Source: an uncultured Clostridia bacterium
Lineage (GTDB): Bacteria > Bacillota > Clostridia > Oscillospirales > Ruminococcaceae
Assembly: GCA_947168885.1 (NCBI GenBank)
Contig: CAMVNQ010000014.1
Coordinates: 30,571 to 94,570, forward strand
Reading direction: 5' to 3'
DNA: 64,000 nucleotides
Shown: piece by piece, positions 1 through 9,983 of the stretch
Numbering within the stretch: position 1 is the stretch's first letter
Layout: each line of letters begins with the position of its first letter
Made by a program: the position numbers and the translations under genes
Notes under the pieces: model-generated
Database searches by the model: none
The model's input: only the letters and a program-made list of their open reading frames with translations
Told to the model about the DNA's origin: nothing

Positions 1-61
1 TACAGCAAATTCTTTTGTCTGTCGCTGTTTTAATCTTACAGAACATTACAATTTTGTAACC

Positions 62-1069
62 TTACATCTTGTAATAATCATTTTTGGCAAAAGTTATGAC
101 AAACTCGGTATATGCAGCAGCATCCGAGTGCACTTCTATCCTGTGCCCGAGTTTTTCACAGAGATTCTTCACAACGTAAAGTCCCATACCTGTGGACTTT
201 GCACCTTTTCTTCCGTTTTCACCCGTGAATGATTTGTCAAATATACGCGGAAGATCGGCGGCAGGTATGCCTATACCGTTATCAAAGAAACGCAGCTTAA
301 CGAAGTCCTGAAGATCCTCGGCAGTAATGCGTATATCCGGTTCTCTCGCCTCTGAGAAGTATTTGAGACTGTTCGACAAAAGCTGTCCGAGTATGTAACC
401 GAGCCACTTTCCGTCGGTCATCACAGTAACATCCGGAATATCAGTCTCAATCGTGACCCCGCGTGACGTAAGGTCGTCGCGGTATTTTATCACAGCTTCC
501 CTTACTGTATTTTTCAGCGGTATTTCGGTTATTATATAATCTTTCTCCGCATTCCCGCTGCGTGCGTAATAAAGCACCGTATCCGTATAGTTGTCAATGC
601 GTCGGAGCTGTTCAAGCGCTTTTGAGGTATCATCGCCGTTGTGAAGTATCAGCTGCAGGCTCGCCACGGGAAGTTTTACTTCGTGTACCCAAAGCTCGAT
701 GAATTCGCGGAAGGAAGCATTTTCACGCCGGTACCCGGCGATCTGTTCACACATTGATTTATCTGCTTCACGAAGTATGTCATACATGAGCCGTCCCTCA
801 TAAAAATCCGGACGTTCCGCGGTTTCGGCTATAAGATATTTCTTGTCGAGTTCACGGATATTGTTCTGCATAGCATCATAAAACTTACGCTTACGAAGGA
901 ATTCCCACAACTCTGCACTTCCTACCGCAAGCATAAGAACTATCACAGCAATTATACACATAAATATCGGAGTGTTAATCGCGAGCGCAAATATCAGCAT
1001 TATTACGCCTGCCGCAGCATATATCGCGTACACGGGAAGGCGGTCTTTCAGAAAATCGGATAATCTCAT
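62..1069 (-). CDS. Sensor histidine kinase, BceS-like (two membrane segments)
   Basis: This 335-residue membrane sensor kinase phosphorylates the response regulator encoded just upstream. Two hydrophobic segments (about residues 12-30 and 35-52) are separated by only a few residues, so it has almost no extracellular domain. That is the architecture of intramembrane-sensing kinases of the BceS/GraS type, which monitor antimicrobial peptides through a partner ABC transporter. The H-box reads WVHEVKLP with His129. The N-box Asn lies at about 233, DNGIGIP at 263-269 and the G2 box STGMGLYVV at 292-300, so all catalytic motifs are present. The start codon overlaps the stop of the regulator gene by four bases (ATGA), indicating translational coupling. 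A BceAB-type transporter would be expected next to it, but only 61 bases of window remain downstream, so this cannot be checked. Confidence 0.9.
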   Translation of the reverse strand: MRLSDFLKDRLPVYAIYAAAGVIMLIFALAINTPIFMCIIAVIVLMLAVGSAELWEFLRKRKFYDAMQNNIRELDKKYLIAETAERPDFYEGRLMYDILREADKSMCEQIAGYRRENASFREFIELWVHEVKLPVASLQLILHNGDDTSKALEQLRRIDNYTDTVLYYARSGNAEKDYIITEIPLKNTVREAVIKYRDDLTSRGVTIETDIPDVTVMTDGKWLGYILGQLLSNSLKYFSEAREPDIRITAEDLQDFVKLRFFDNGIGIPAADLPRIFDKSFTGENGRKGAKSTGMGLYVVKNLCEKLGHRIEVHSDAAAYTEFVITFAKNDYYKM

Positions 1070-1728
1070 TTCAGCACATACCCCTGTTTCTTTCGCGTCT
1101 CGATCGCATTGTCAAAACCGAGCTCTGCAAGCTTTACACGCAGACGGCTTATGTTCACGGAAAGCGCATTGTCGTTCACGAACTCGTCGTTGTCCCACAG
1201 AGCGGTCATAAGCATATCCCGGGTTACGATCTCGCCCTGCCTGTCAAGCATCAGCCGGAAAATAATCATTTCGTTTTTCGTGAGTATCATCTCATGTCCG
1301 CCGTGCTTTATGCTTCCTTTGGCAGTATTCACCTCTGCGCCATGATAGGTCTGGGCCGAAACAGTCTTCCCGCTGCGTTTTAGTATCGCCGATATGCGAA
1401 GCAGCAGAATTGTGGGGTCATAAGGCTTTGTTATGTAATCATCCGCGCCGTAGCTTAGTGAGATGACCTCATCAAGTCCGGAACTGCGGCTCGTAAGCAT
1501 TATCACAGGTGTGCTGCTTTGCCTGCGATATTCCTGAAGGAGCTGTTCACCGTTGATGTCCGGGAGATTTATGTCGAGCAGCACAAGGTCTGCATCAGCG
1601 CTTAACATCTCATCAAGTGCGTTTCCGAAATCATTAATACCGATTGCGGAATATCCTGAATTATCAAGCAGTTTCGCGAGTTCCGAACAGAGAACCACAT
1701 CGTCCTCAACTATCATTATCTTGTTCAT
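1066..1728 (-). CDS. OmpR/PhoB-family response regulator
   Basis: This 220-residue DNA-binding response regulator is the partner of the adjacent BceS-like kinase. The N-terminal receiver domain has the acidic pair in MIVEDD, the phospho-acceptor Asp in LVLLDINLP and the conserved Lys in ITKPYDP. The C-terminal winged-helix domain contains LTKNEMIIFRLM and ends with VETRKKQGYVLK-type residues typical of OmpR/PhoB proteins. The frame is open further upstream, but the start at 1728 is chosen because AGGGTGA precedes it by five bases and the family begins at MNKIMIVEDD. A TTGAAA-N17-TATAAT promoter lies just upstream. Confidence 0.92.
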   Translation of the reverse strand: MNKIMIVEDDVVLCSELAKLLDNSGYSAIGINDFGNALDEMLSADADLVLLDINLPDINGEQLLQEYRRQSSTPVIMLTSRSSGLDEVISLSYGADDYITKPYDPTILLLRISAILKRSGKTVSAQTYHGAEVNTAKGSIKHGGHEMILTKNEMIIFRLMLDRQGEIVTRDMLMTALWDNDEFVNDNALSVNISRLRVKLAELGFDNAIETRKKQGYVLK

Positions 1729-1756
1729 TATATCACCCTTTTGAAGAATATTCCTT

Positions 1757-1785
1757 ATTATATCACAGATCGGTAAATATTTCAA
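1757..1785 (-). promoter_or_regulatory. Sigma-A-type promoter of the two-component operon
   Basis: On the minus strand TTGAAA (1785-1780) and TATAAT (1762-1757) are separated by exactly 17 bases. They sit about 30 bases upstream of the response-regulator start. Confidence 0.75.
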
Positions 1786-1866
1786 TACATTATGAAAGCA
1801 TCCGTTCCGATCATTCCGCACGGATTTCCCGCTGTGTTCAGACGTAACAAATAATATTAAAAAGCC

Positions 1867-1892
1867 GTACATCGTTTGTGACAACGATGTAC
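1867..1892. repeat. Perfect 10-bp inverted repeat in a 480-bp gene-poor gap
   Basis: GTACATCGTT and its exact complement AACGATGTAC are separated by six bases and followed on the plus strand by AGCCTTTT. It could be a terminator-like hairpin or an operator for the divergent two-component promoter. The remainder of 1786-2174 shows no convincing gene. An 80-codon open frame at 1930-2172 lacks a ribosome site and starts inside a cotJC-like remnant. Confidence 0.4.
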
Positions 1893-1956
1893 AGCCTTTT
1901 CGCAAATCAGGTTAAACGGCAGATCATTCATGCTTTCTCGGACATATCGGCGTATG

Positions 1957-2000
1957 TCATTTTATCTTACTCTGAAGCTTATCGAGAAGTTCACCGAATT
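1957..2000 (-). pseudogene. Short remnant of the 3' end of cotJC
   Basis: This roughly 44-bp stretch matches the last codons of the intact cotJC gene at 32560 with a few mismatches. The match includes the stop codon and the segment encoding ELLDRLQSKIK-like residues. It has no further coding context. A second, longer fragment of the same gene lies at 27927. Similarity was judged by eye, so confidence is moderate to low. Confidence 0.4.
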
Positions 2001-2174
2001 TAGCAATTTAAACGTATCGGCTCAAACCCTTATGCAGAGCGGGATTAAAGCGGTTTGCAAAACCCGGGATTTTGTGCTGAAAAGCGTGTTTTTTGAAGAA
2101 ACAGATCGGTCCGCAGTAGATCGGCTAAGAAAAAATGCAAGCAGAAAAGGTGACAGGTTAAAATCCGCATAACC

Positions 2175-2200
2175 AAAAGCGCAGAGCCGAAGCCCTGCGC
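2175..2200 (-). terminator. Intrinsic terminator of the 1161-residue surface protein gene
   Basis: On the minus strand GCGCAGGGC-TTCG-GCTCTGCGC is followed by TTTT, eight bases after the stop. Near-identical hairpins occur at 5958-5981 and 8847-8868. Confidence 0.8.
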
Positions 2201-2207
2201 CTTTCTG

Positions 2208-5200
2208 TTATTTCACCTTGACTGTCGCTTTTGAAGCCGTTCCGATCTTCGTCCAGTCGCCGCCTACAAACGCCTTTACTGCGTACCTGTACGTCTTACC
2301 GGACTTAACTCCGCTTATCGTCTGCGTCAGCTTCGTAGTCTCTTTCACGAGGGTCCACTTGCCGTTAACGTACTTGTACACTGTGTACTTGTCCGCGCCG
2401 TTGACAGCGTTCCATTTCAGCGTGATCGTGCCGTTCTTTGTCGTTGCTTTCAGAACGGGCTTGTAGCACACCTTCACGGTGAGTTTGTAAGACTCGCTGA
2501 CGGGGGTGAGCTTTCCGTTCACCTTCGCGCGAACGAGGAATTTGTACGTCTTGTTGTTTTTCAGCTTCAGAACATCTATCGTCGTTTTCTTTGTCGTTGC
2601 GAGCTTCGACCACTTGCCGTTCTTCGCGACATAGACATTGTAGTTCGCCGCGCCGGAAACTGCGTCCCATGTCAGCTTCACGCTGCTGCCACTGACTGTC
2701 GCATTTATCACGGGCGAGCCGAGCGAATGATCGTCGATAATGATCGCGTAATCAGATGCGTGGTTGAAGTCGAGGTCTGCATTTCCGTCTGCATCGATCA
2801 CAGAGCTCGATACGAATTCCAGCGCTTTGGTCAGCGGATTGTAATAGAACAGGTTCGCGATAAGTCCCACGTCCTGCTTGCGGAGCGGAAGTGTCATGAC
2901 AGCCTTGAAACCGAACACTCCGCTGTGGTTGAGATGAAGCGTCGCGCTGTATTTCTCGCCTGTCACCTTGTTCCTGACTTCGACGGGAATGCCCGATGTT
3001 CCGAGCTTCACTCCGAGGTCGATCGAGCCGTTGACGCTTGCGATGTCCTTTCCGTTTATCGTCCACTTGATGCCGTCGCCCATGTCAAGCACAAGGTCAA
3101 CATCCATGCCCTTGAGCACTTCGATTATCTCCTTCGGGAGCTCCGTCGTGCCGTTCATGTTGATCGGCAAAGTGCCGCCCTCGGGTATCTTCCCGATCTC
3201 TTCGATTATTGCCGGAACGCCTTCTTTATCTCCGACCTTCGGTACCTTTACAGGTGTCGGTGTAGGCTGCGGAGTAGGTGTAGGTGTAGGTGTAGGTGTA
3301 GGCGTAGGCGTAGGCTGCGGAGTAGGTGTGGGTTCCGGAGTGGGTTTCGGCTCTGGAGTAGGAGTGGGTGTTGGAGTCGGTTCAGGCGCATCGGTAACTG
3401 CGGCGGTAGGATCAGATTCGCCCTTATTCGCGGGCGATGTGGACTCTACATAAACGCTTATCTTATGCCCCTTGTCGTTTTTGGTAAGAGTGTAGACTTT
3501 TGCAACTGCGCCTACGACATTATCATCGTCTCTCTTCCACTGATATGTGTATGTTCCGCCTTCTTCTGAGGTGACATTCGCGGTAAGCATTTTCCCGACC
3601 TGAGCGGTGCCTCTTATCTCAACAAGGAGCAGCGTGGAAACATCCTCACTGTAAAAACCTCCCGCAGCCTGAGTAGATGTCGCTTTTATACGTGCGCAGA
3701 CGGTAAATGACTTACCCGGAGCAAGATTGGTAAATTCGGGACTGTCCTGCCATGTCTCGCCGCCGTCTATGCTGTATTCACAGCTTCCTGCCAACGTCTC
3801 GTCAACAGAAAAAACAATGCTTGTTTCGGTAACGCTCACAGTAAAATCTATCGCGGCGGGGCCTTCGGCAGGTGTTACAGTAAACGCCTTTACCGCCGTT
3901 GCTGTACCAACGGTCACCGCTGCGTAGTAATATCCCGGGTCGGTAGGCGCAGAGGCGAGCAGAGTGCCACCCGTCGTCGCCCCTTCGGTCGTTACCTGAT
4001 AATAGCTTATCGACGGAACAGCGGGAAGCCCGTTCGTCGTTGTCCATGTCGAGTTCGGCGTTATCGTCGCGGTCTTGGGGTTAGCATCATAAGCAAGGTC
4101 TTCGGACGCGTTGAGCGTAAGGGTCGGAGCCGTAGTCACGTCGCAGGTTCCGGTACCGGAGCACGTTGCCGTTATAACGTCGTCTGTCGCACCGTATCTC
4201 CAATTATGAGTGTGAGTGATTCTCTGCTGCACGGCAGGAAGCGTCATAGTCACATCTGCGGACGGTGTACCCGTGACAGTGAGAACGGTGTCGTCCTCGC
4301 TCAGAGTATAGGTAAAGCCCGTGGGAGCACCGGTAGCCGACGCGAAATAATAACCCTCGGCGGCTTTGCAGGTTATCGCTGCTATTGCGCCGGTCACATC
4401 ATTCTGCGTGCCGTTACCCGATGTTATGGACGAGTTGGCGCCTGCGATAAACCTCACATTACGAGACACGGGATTTATTGTGAAAGATTTTTGAACAGTG
4501 CCCGTAAAGTTGCCCTTGCCGGTTACAGTACAGGTGTAGGTTCCCGCTTCCACAGCTTCGATAACCGTCGCATTGCTGCTGTTTTTCCATGCAACGGTGT
4601 AATCTGTGTCGGCGGTCAGCACTGTATCGCCATGCTTTACGGTGACAGTCGGAAGCTGATTGCTGCCGCTGTAGGTGACAGAGGCAGCCGAAAGCGTGAC
4701 CATTCCGCTTGTTATTTGTATAGCGGAGCCGGTATTTCCGTTTTCGTCGTAAGTCGCTTGTGCGATTTCTTCGCCGTTAACGGTGGAATTTTGGACGGTC
4801 GAGCTTGTTACGGTGCATTCTGTTACTGCGGAGTTTGAGATAATAGCTCCAGTTATTTCACTATTTGATATGCTTGTTGTGGATTGAGCCGCATTGGCAT
4901 ATTGATAGTTTGAAACGGTACAGTTGTTTATTTCTGAATCGGTTATAGTAATGCTCGAATCACAATTGGAAATGCCGCCATTTATCACAGAGTCTGTTAT
5001 AGTGGTTGTTGTTCTTTCACAATCCAAAAAACCGTTCAATACGGTTCCATTCCGGACATTAAGTCTTCCTCCGACTGTGTTTATTGCAGGAACGTTACTG
5101 CAATTATCGAGAACGGTCGTGCCTTCAAACCGCATACTCTTACTGTTTGCGGTAAATTCAACATTTGTCAAAGTAACACTATCGCTGGATTCGTTACCCC

Positions 5201-5693
5201 CAATGGAATTACCGCTGCAAGATTCGGCTTCAATAATGGTATTTTCAATTGTTAAATTTGTAGCCCATGAAAATGTAATTGCATCAAATCCATTATATCC
5301 GCTTGTAAGTTTTAATTTGCCTTTTGCATTTCCGGAACCGCCGTTTATAGTGACAGTTGGTCCCCATACCAAGTCTATATATGTTGCCTGTAGGGTATTA
5401 CCGTTGAGATTTATTATTATGGGAGCTGCTGTGTCGTTAATTTCTATGTTCCCACTAAACACAGCGTTAGCATTAAGAGCATAATAGCCGGCTGAAAGAT
5501 ATGTTTCGTCTGTTGAATCGCTGCCTGTCAATATCGTCGGATTATCTGCGGTTCCTCCATTAAGATAAGTATCCGCCGCGCTCGCAACAATGCTGAACCC
5601 CGGCAGCACCCCGTCGGGGACTGCACCTATACCGCCGACAGCTACGACTGCCGCAGTTATAACGCTTGCGATTTTTCTTGTAAACTTGTTCAT
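2208..5693 (-). CDS. Large secreted multidomain surface protein (beta-helix, Ig-like, PT linker, two FN3)
   Basis: This 1161-residue extracellular protein has no recognisable enzyme domain. A signal peptide occupies residues 1-40, with a likely cleavage after ASAA. Residues 60-310 are short T/I/N-rich repeats of parallel beta-helix type. Residues 330-410 and 520-610 resemble MBG/Ig-like modules, and 690-765 is another Ig-like domain. Residues 770-815 form a Pro-Thr linker. Residues 816-990 form a domain shared almost throughout with the neighbouring paralog. Two fibronectin type III domains follow (about 992-1075 and 1078-1161). There is no LPXTG motif, S-layer homology domain or dockerin, so how it is retained is unknown. 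The start has AAAGGAC upstream. Adhesion or polysaccharide binding is a guess from the architecture. Confidence 0.85.
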   Translation of the reverse strand: MNKFTRKIASVITAAVVAVGGIGAVPDGVLPGFSIVASAADTYLNGGTADNPTILTGSDSTDETYLSAGYYALNANAVFSGNIEINDTAAPIIINLNGNTLQATYIDLVWGPTVTINGGSGNAKGKLKLTSGYNGFDAITFSWATNLTIENTIIEAESCSGNSIGGNESSDSVTLTNVEFTANSKSMRFEGTTVLDNCSNVPAINTVGGRLNVRNGTVLNGFLDCERTTTTITDSVINGGISNCDSSITITDSEINNCTVSNYQYANAAQSTTSISNSEITGAIISNSAVTECTVTSSTVQNSTVNGEEIAQATYDENGNTGSAIQITSGMVTLSAASVTYSGSNQLPTVTVKHGDTVLTADTDYTVAWKNSSNATVIEAVEAGTYTCTVTGKGNFTGTVQKSFTINPVSRNVRFIAGANSSITSGNGTQNDVTGAIAAITCKAAEGYYFASATGAPTGFTYTLSEDDTVLTVTGTPSADVTMTLPAVQQRITHTHNWRYGATDDVITATCSGTGTCDVTTAPTLTLNASEDLAYDANPKTATITPNSTWTTTNGLPAVPSISYYQVTTEGATTGGTLLASAPTDPGYYYAAVTVGTATAVKAFTVTPAEGPAAIDFTVSVTETSIVFSVDETLAGSCEYSIDGGETWQDSPEFTNLAPGKSFTVCARIKATSTQAAGGFYSEDVSTLLLVEIRGTAQVGKMLTANVTSEEGGTYTYQWKRDDDNVVGAVAKVYTLTKNDKGHKISVYVESTSPANKGESDPTAAVTDAPEPTPTPTPTPEPKPTPEPTPTPQPTPTPTPTPTPTPTPQPTPTPVKVPKVGDKEGVPAIIEEIGKIPEGGTLPINMNGTTELPKEIIEVLKGMDVDLVLDMGDGIKWTINGKDIASVNGSIDLGVKLGTSGIPVEVRNKVTGEKYSATLHLNHSGVFGFKAVMTLPLRKQDVGLIANLFYYNPLTKALEFVSSSVIDADGNADLDFNHASDYAIIIDDHSLGSPVINATVSGSSVKLTWDAVSGAANYNVYVAKNGKWSKLATTKKTTIDVLKLKNNKTYKFLVRAKVNGKLTPVSESYKLTVKVCYKPVLKATTKNGTITLKWNAVNGADKYTVYKYVNGKWTLVKETTKLTQTISGVKSGKTYRYAVKAFVGGDWTKIGTASKATVKVK

Positions 5694-5752
5694 ATATGTT
5701 GTCCTTTCAATTCGACCGTGCGAAAGCGAAGAATTGTTGTTATATACACTTT

Positions 5753-5781
5753 ATTATATTACCGCAAGGACGATTTGTCAA
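5753..5781 (-). promoter_or_regulatory. Consensus sigma-A promoter of the first surface protein gene
   Basis: TTGACA and TATAAT on the minus strand are separated by 17 bases, about 60 bases upstream of the start at 5693. The rest of the 5694-5950 gap shows nothing recognisable. Confidence 0.85.
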
Positions 5782-5951
5782 CATTTTCACCGCAAATCAA
5801 CGCTAAAATTGGCGTTTGCGTATAATTTTCACGCGCAGCCGTGCTGCTTTCCGTCGATATGACGATACAGGGTTACAATTTAGCTCAGGAAGATTTTCGT
5901 ATACGCCGATCGATCGGGAACCATATAAGGATCCGATATGTCTGAACCAAA

Positions 5952-5981
5952 GAAAAAGACGCAGAGCATTTCGCCCTGCGC
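5952..5981 (-). terminator. Intrinsic terminator of the second surface protein gene
   Basis: A minus-strand hairpin with arms CGCAGGGC and GCTCTGCG is followed by TCTTTTTCTTT, just after the stop at 5989. Confidence 0.78.
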
Positions 5982-5988
5982 CTTTCTG

Positions 5989-8701
5989 TTATTTTACTTT
6001 TACTGTCGCTTTTGAAGCAGTTCCTACGCTTGTCCATTTTCCGTTTACATAAGCGCTTACAGCGTACCTGTACGTCTTACCGGACTTAACTCCGCTTATC
6101 GTCTGCGAGAGTTTTGTGGTCTCTTTCACGAGGGTCCACTTGCCGTTAACGTACTTGTACACTGCGTACTTCTCCGCACCGTTGACAGCGTTCCATTTCA
6201 GCGTGATCTTGCTGTCCTTTACGCTCGCTTTGAGCACGGGTTTGTAGCTCACCTTTGCGTCTGCTGTGAGCGCGTCATCCTTCGCTACAAGCTTTCCGCC
6301 GACCGTCGCGCGAACCATGAATCTGTACGTTTTGTTGTTTGCGAGTTTTGAAACCGTGAGTTCCGTTCTGCCGGTCGTCTTAAGCAGCTTCCATTTGCTG
6401 TCCTTGACGTAATAAACGTTGTAGCTCGTCGCGCCGCTTACGGGATCCCACGCGAGCTTCACGCTGCTTCCGTCCGCCGTCGCCGTGAGCTGCGGGTTAT
6501 CGAGCGGATGATCGTCAACGATTATCGTGTAATCCGACGCGTGTCCGAATTCGAGATCGACCGTTCCGTCGTCTTTTATCTTGCCGCTCGCGATAAGTTC
6601 GAGAGCCTTCGTCTTCGGGTTGTAGTAATAAAGATTTGCGAAAAGTCCCGCGTCCTGCTTGCGAAGTTCGACTGTCAGAGTCGCGGTAAAGCCGAACGGA
6701 CCGTTGTGCTTGAGGCTTAAAACAACGTTGTACTTCTCCCCTGTTACCTTGTTCAATACGTCGGAGGGGATCCCCGATTTTCCGACGGTCACGCCGAGGT
6801 CGATATTTTTAGTCGCGTCTGTGACGGATTTTCCGTTTATCGTCCACTTGATGCCGCCGCCCATATCGAGCTCGATGTTCACGTCCTTGCCCGCGATAGC
6901 CGAGATTATCTCCTTCGGAAGCTCCGTCGTGCCGTTCATGTCGATCGGCAGAGTTCCGCCCTCTGGAATCTTCCCGATCTCTTCAACTACCGCCGGAATG
7001 CCTTCTTTATCGCCGATCTTAGGCTCTGCCTTCTTCACGGGAGCCGAGGGTGTTGACGGTGTCGGAGAGGGTGTCGGGTCCGGAGTAGGTGTCGGTGTCG
7101 GAGTCGGCTCAGGCTCAGGCTCCTTATAATTCGGGTCTTTTGCGCCGCAGCGCGTGCATTTGCCGTCTTTATAGTCATGCCCAAGAGCGGGTATATCGAG
7201 TGTGCTCTCGTTCTCTATCAGAGTGTATGTTTCGCCGTTCTTGCTGTAAGGCCTTCCGTCCTCGGCCTCGTAATGTGATTTTTTGCCTTTTGCAGTGCAG
7301 GACGCAGCCTTTTCGGGAACGAGCTTGTAGGTCGCATCTTTCCACTGCGCAGTCACGGTTATTTTATCGAGTAAAATATGTTTATTTAATATTCCTAATG
7401 TCTGTTCGGGGTAATAAATGCCATCATCACCGGTTATCTCCCAATTACTGAACACCTTGTTCGCGGGTGCTGTAAAACCGCAGGCGGGAAATGTGAATAT
7501 ATCGCTGATCTTAGCGGTCGTATCCGCCATTGTGCCGGAGCCGCCGTTCGCATCATATTTTACGGGGTAGGTTACTGCAGTTATCGTAAATTCTACCACT
7601 GCGGTCGCTCCCGTGATTGTTACGCTCGCCTTATATGTTCCCTCGCCTGTGGGGGCAGTCGTTGTCGCGGTATCCCAGGTGTTTTCACCGGTCTTTTTCT
7701 GATAGCTTATCGTGGGGTCGGCTGCCGTAATGTTAGCCGTCCATGTCGCATTTTTCGACAGAGTCGCGGGCTTCGCCGAGCCGTCGTATGTAAGGTTTGC
7801 GGGCGCGTTAAGCGTCAGAGTCGGAGCGGGAGAAACGCTGCAGGTTCCTGCGCCGGAACACGTCGCCGTTATAACGTTACCGTTCGCGCTATAGCCCCAC
7901 GAATGGGTATGAGGGCTTCTCCACTGTGCGACAAGTGTCAAATCAGAATTTACGGTCACGTTTGCCTCGTTAGCGTAGGTAGTGGTGCTATTTTCGACCT
8001 TCCAGCCGTCAAAGGCTGTACCCGTAGGCGGGGTGAACGCACAGGCTTTAAGCTTTACCGTGCTTCCGCTAACGACTTTCTGTGCCGACATTGTTCCGCT
8101 GCCGCTGTTAGATAAATACTGTATTGATCGTAAAGCAGGCATTCCAGTGCCTCCCTCTATAGATCCGCCGGTCTGATTGATAGTCGTATTTGTACTATTA
8201 TTTGAAAAATATGCTATAGTACCGCCGGTCATATTGACGGTCGAACCGTTAGCAGGAGCTAATATAGTCAAATTGTTGACAGTACCGCCATTAACGTTAC
8301 AAATGCCACTATTACTTAAAGCTATTTTTGTAACTGTTCCACTGTTTATTGTAATGTTAAAACCATATAGATAAGTATTAATTCCATAACCCATAATAGC
8401 TCCCCCCGGGTTTAGATGATGAAATGGTAAGTCCGATATTAGGCATACTGTTCTCGATATCATATCTTCCTGTTGTAATAGTCTTACCATTAAGATCAAT
8501 CGTACAATCGCCTTGGAGCATTAAATAAGTGTTTAACGTAACATTTTCTTTAAGTACATAAGTACCGCCGGTTAAAAGAGTATTGTTATCAATCAAACTC
8601 TGAGTTATCTCAATCACTTCCGCCCCCGCAGTGACAGAGAACCCCACAAAGCAGGAAACAATTATACAGAACGAGAGAAAAACAGATAGAAACTTTTTCA
8701 T
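5989..8701 (-). pseudogene. Second secreted FN3 surface protein, frameshifted in a G6 run
   Basis: The reading frame starts at 8701 (AAAGGACGG ribosome site). It encodes a signal peptide (residues 1-27, ending VTAGA) and about 70 more residues, then shifts at the run of six G (8402-8407). Removing one G gives a continuous protein of about 903 residues. The order after the signal peptide is: beta-helix-like repeats; InlB-B/Flg_new-type repeats with AQW ends; an HTHSW segment; a second repeat block; a GHDYKDGKCTRCGA motif; a Pro-Thr linker; the shared domain beginning KIGDKEG; and two FN3 domains. The C-terminal 340 residues closely match the neighbouring 1161-residue protein. The shift may be a real null allele, phase variation by slippage, or a sequencing error. 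Everything downstream is intact, which favours a recent or reversible change. Confidence 0.8.
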
Positions 8702-8745
8702 AATTACCGTCCTTTCAGAAACGCGTTTTGAATATATACCGTAAT

Positions 8746-8775
8746 AGTATAACACAAAGTGGGGTGAATTGTCAA
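8746..8775 (-). promoter_or_regulatory. Sigma-A-type promoter of the second surface protein gene
   Basis: Minus-strand TTGACA and TATACT are separated by 18 bases, about 45 bases upstream of the start at 8701. Confidence 0.75.
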
Positions 8776-8840
8776 TATTTTTTCATGAATTGTCAAGTTT
8801 TTTGTGAGGAAGGACAGAATGAATATACAATTTGCAGAGA

Positions 8841-8911
8841 AATAAAGCGCAGAGCCGAAGCCCTGCGCCTACAGAGGAACGACAAACCGCCCACAATGTG
8901 AGCGGTTTTTT
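8841..8911. terminator. Tandem hairpins ending the phosphatase/zinc-ribbon operon
   Basis: The minus-strand hairpin GCGCAGGGC-TTCG-GCTCTGCGC (8847-8868), followed by TTTATT, has the same stem as the one at 2179-2200. Beside it AAACCGC (8884-8890) and GCGGTTT (8902-8908), followed by TTT, form a hairpin that would terminate plus-strand reading. Confidence 0.65.
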
Positions 8912-8939
8912 CGTATTCTTAAAAGACAATACTGCGCAG

Positions 8940-9113
8940 TCAATGCGGTTCGTTGTTTTTGTTATCGGGTGTTCCGACACCTTTCTGCATCTGCTCGATA
9001 AATACTTCATAAGTTTTGTAATTATTTAACTCGCATGAGGGACACGGGTTTACGATCGTCTGGATAATTCCCAGCTTATACGGGCATTTTTCGCACGGTT
9101 TGATGAGTTTCAC
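8940..9113 (-). CDS. Small zinc-ribbon-like protein (57 aa, GTG start)
   Basis: This 57-residue protein contains CEKC near the start (Cys7, Cys10) and CPSC (Cys24, Cys27), a four-cysteine arrangement suited to one zinc ion. The rest is polar, without a membrane segment. The GTG start is chosen because AGGAGGAATTATC precedes it directly and lies 19 bases after the stop of the upstream phosphatase gene. The two genes are therefore probably co-transcribed. No family could be named. A small metal-binding accessory protein is the most that can be said. Confidence 0.65.
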   Translation of the reverse strand: MKLIKPCEKCPYKLGIIQTIVNPCPSCELNNYKTYEVFIEQMQKGVGTPDNKNNEPH

Positions 9114-9132
9114 GATAATTCCTCCTGTCTTT

Positions 9133-9906
9133 TTATTTTGCGTAATATTCTTTCATGTCGTCAAGTCTGAGGCAGCCGAGCTGGCCTCTGTCGCCCATAG
9201 CACAGCCGCAGTCAACTCCGATACGGTTATGGTGATGCCATATTTTATTGCTCGGCGTTTTGGGAAGTCCGAATCCGAGCGGTTCTCTGACAAAGCGGAT
9301 GTTTTCGTCTTCCTGCTGCAGCATAGGAGTGGGGGTATGTCCGAAGATGTACATAATATCATAGCTCGACGGCTGTTCAACTCCTGCCGAGCTTAAATGC
9401 GGCATCATCGGAGTTCTCTCCCACACGCTGAACTCTGCTTCGTTCAGATAATCGTCGTAACTGCCTTTTTCAAACTCTTCTGTTGGTGCGGCGTGAACGA
9501 GTTTGTACTTCTGTCCGTTTACCTCAACATCATAATTCAGCGGCAGAGCAAGCAGGAACTTTCTGATCTTGTCCTGTTCATCCTCTGTCAGTTCATCCCA
9601 GCCGTTATGTGTGACCTCGCCGCCGTTTCTGTACCAAAGCATGAGAAGCCTGTTCTGTGGTTCGTCGGCAGTCGCTCCGCCATACGGGAAACCAAGTGCT
9701 TTCATCATCATATACTCATGATTTCCGAGCAGCATCCTGACGTTCGGCATCTCTGTGATCTTCTGCAGTATTCTGATACCGTCCTTCCCGCGGTCAATGA
9801 CATCTCCGAGTATGTACAGCGTATCGTCGTCCTGTAAGTCGATCATCCTGAGCATCTTTTCAAACCGGTCAAGCCTTCCGTGAATATCAGATAAAACATA
9901 GATCAT
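9133..9906 (-). CDS. Calcineurin-like metallophosphoesterase (PrpA/ApaH-type Ser/Thr phosphatase)
   Basis: This 257-residue cytoplasmic phosphoesterase has the PPP-family signature in order: DIHG at residues 7-10, GDVIDRG at about 34-40 and GNHEY at about 61-65. Further metal-ligand histidines lie near VHAAP and FGHTPTP. The order and length match small bacterial Ser/Thr protein phosphatases and the related ApaH group, so it may act on phosphoproteins or on dinucleotide polyphosphates. The start has GGAGGAAATAACT upstream. A small zinc-ribbon gene follows closely on the same transcript. Confidence 0.88.
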   Translation of the reverse strand: MIYVLSDIHGRLDRFEKMLRMIDLQDDDTLYILGDVIDRGKDGIRILQKITEMPNVRMLLGNHEYMMMKALGFPYGGATADEPQNRLLMLWYRNGGEVTHNGWDELTEDEQDKIRKFLLALPLNYDVEVNGQKYKLVHAAPTEEFEKGSYDDYLNEAEFSVWERTPMMPHLSSAGVEQPSSYDIMYIFGHTPTPMLQQEDENIRFVREPLGFGLPKTPSNKIWHHHNRIGVDCGCAMGDRGQLGCLRLDDMKEYYAK

Positions 9907-9935
9907 AGTTATTTCCTCCGCATTATATTAAACAA

Positions 9936-9964
9936 ATTATATCACATTTTCGGAAAATGGTCAA
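9936..9964 (-). promoter_or_regulatory. Sigma-A-type promoter of the phosphatase operon
   Basis: Minus-strand TTGACC and TATAAT have a 17-base spacer and sit 30 bases upstream of the start at 9906. Confidence 0.78.
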
Positions 9965-9983
9965 ATATTATCATTTTCGCTCC

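Noticed and set aside
1930..2172. 80-codon ORF on the plus strand
   Set aside because: It starts without a ribosome site and its 5' part is antisense to a cotJC remnant. The product is unrecognised.
3240..3400. Short GTAGGT-type DNA repeats resembling a microsatellite or CRISPR-like array
   Set aside because: They encode the Pro-Thr linker of the surface protein; there are no spacers. Copy-number variation between strains is possible but cannot be seen here.
2727..3569. 280-codon open frame on the plus strand, antisense to the surface protein gene
   Set aside because: It lies opposite the Pro-Thr linker and domain region, has low-complexity Arg/Cys-rich content and no ribosome site. It is a shadow of the real gene.
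2208..5693. Cell-wall sorting signal, dockerin or cohesin in the surface proteins
   Set aside because: No LPXTG motif with hydrophobic tail, no SLH domain and no dockerin repeat is present at the C-termini, which end within FN3 domains.
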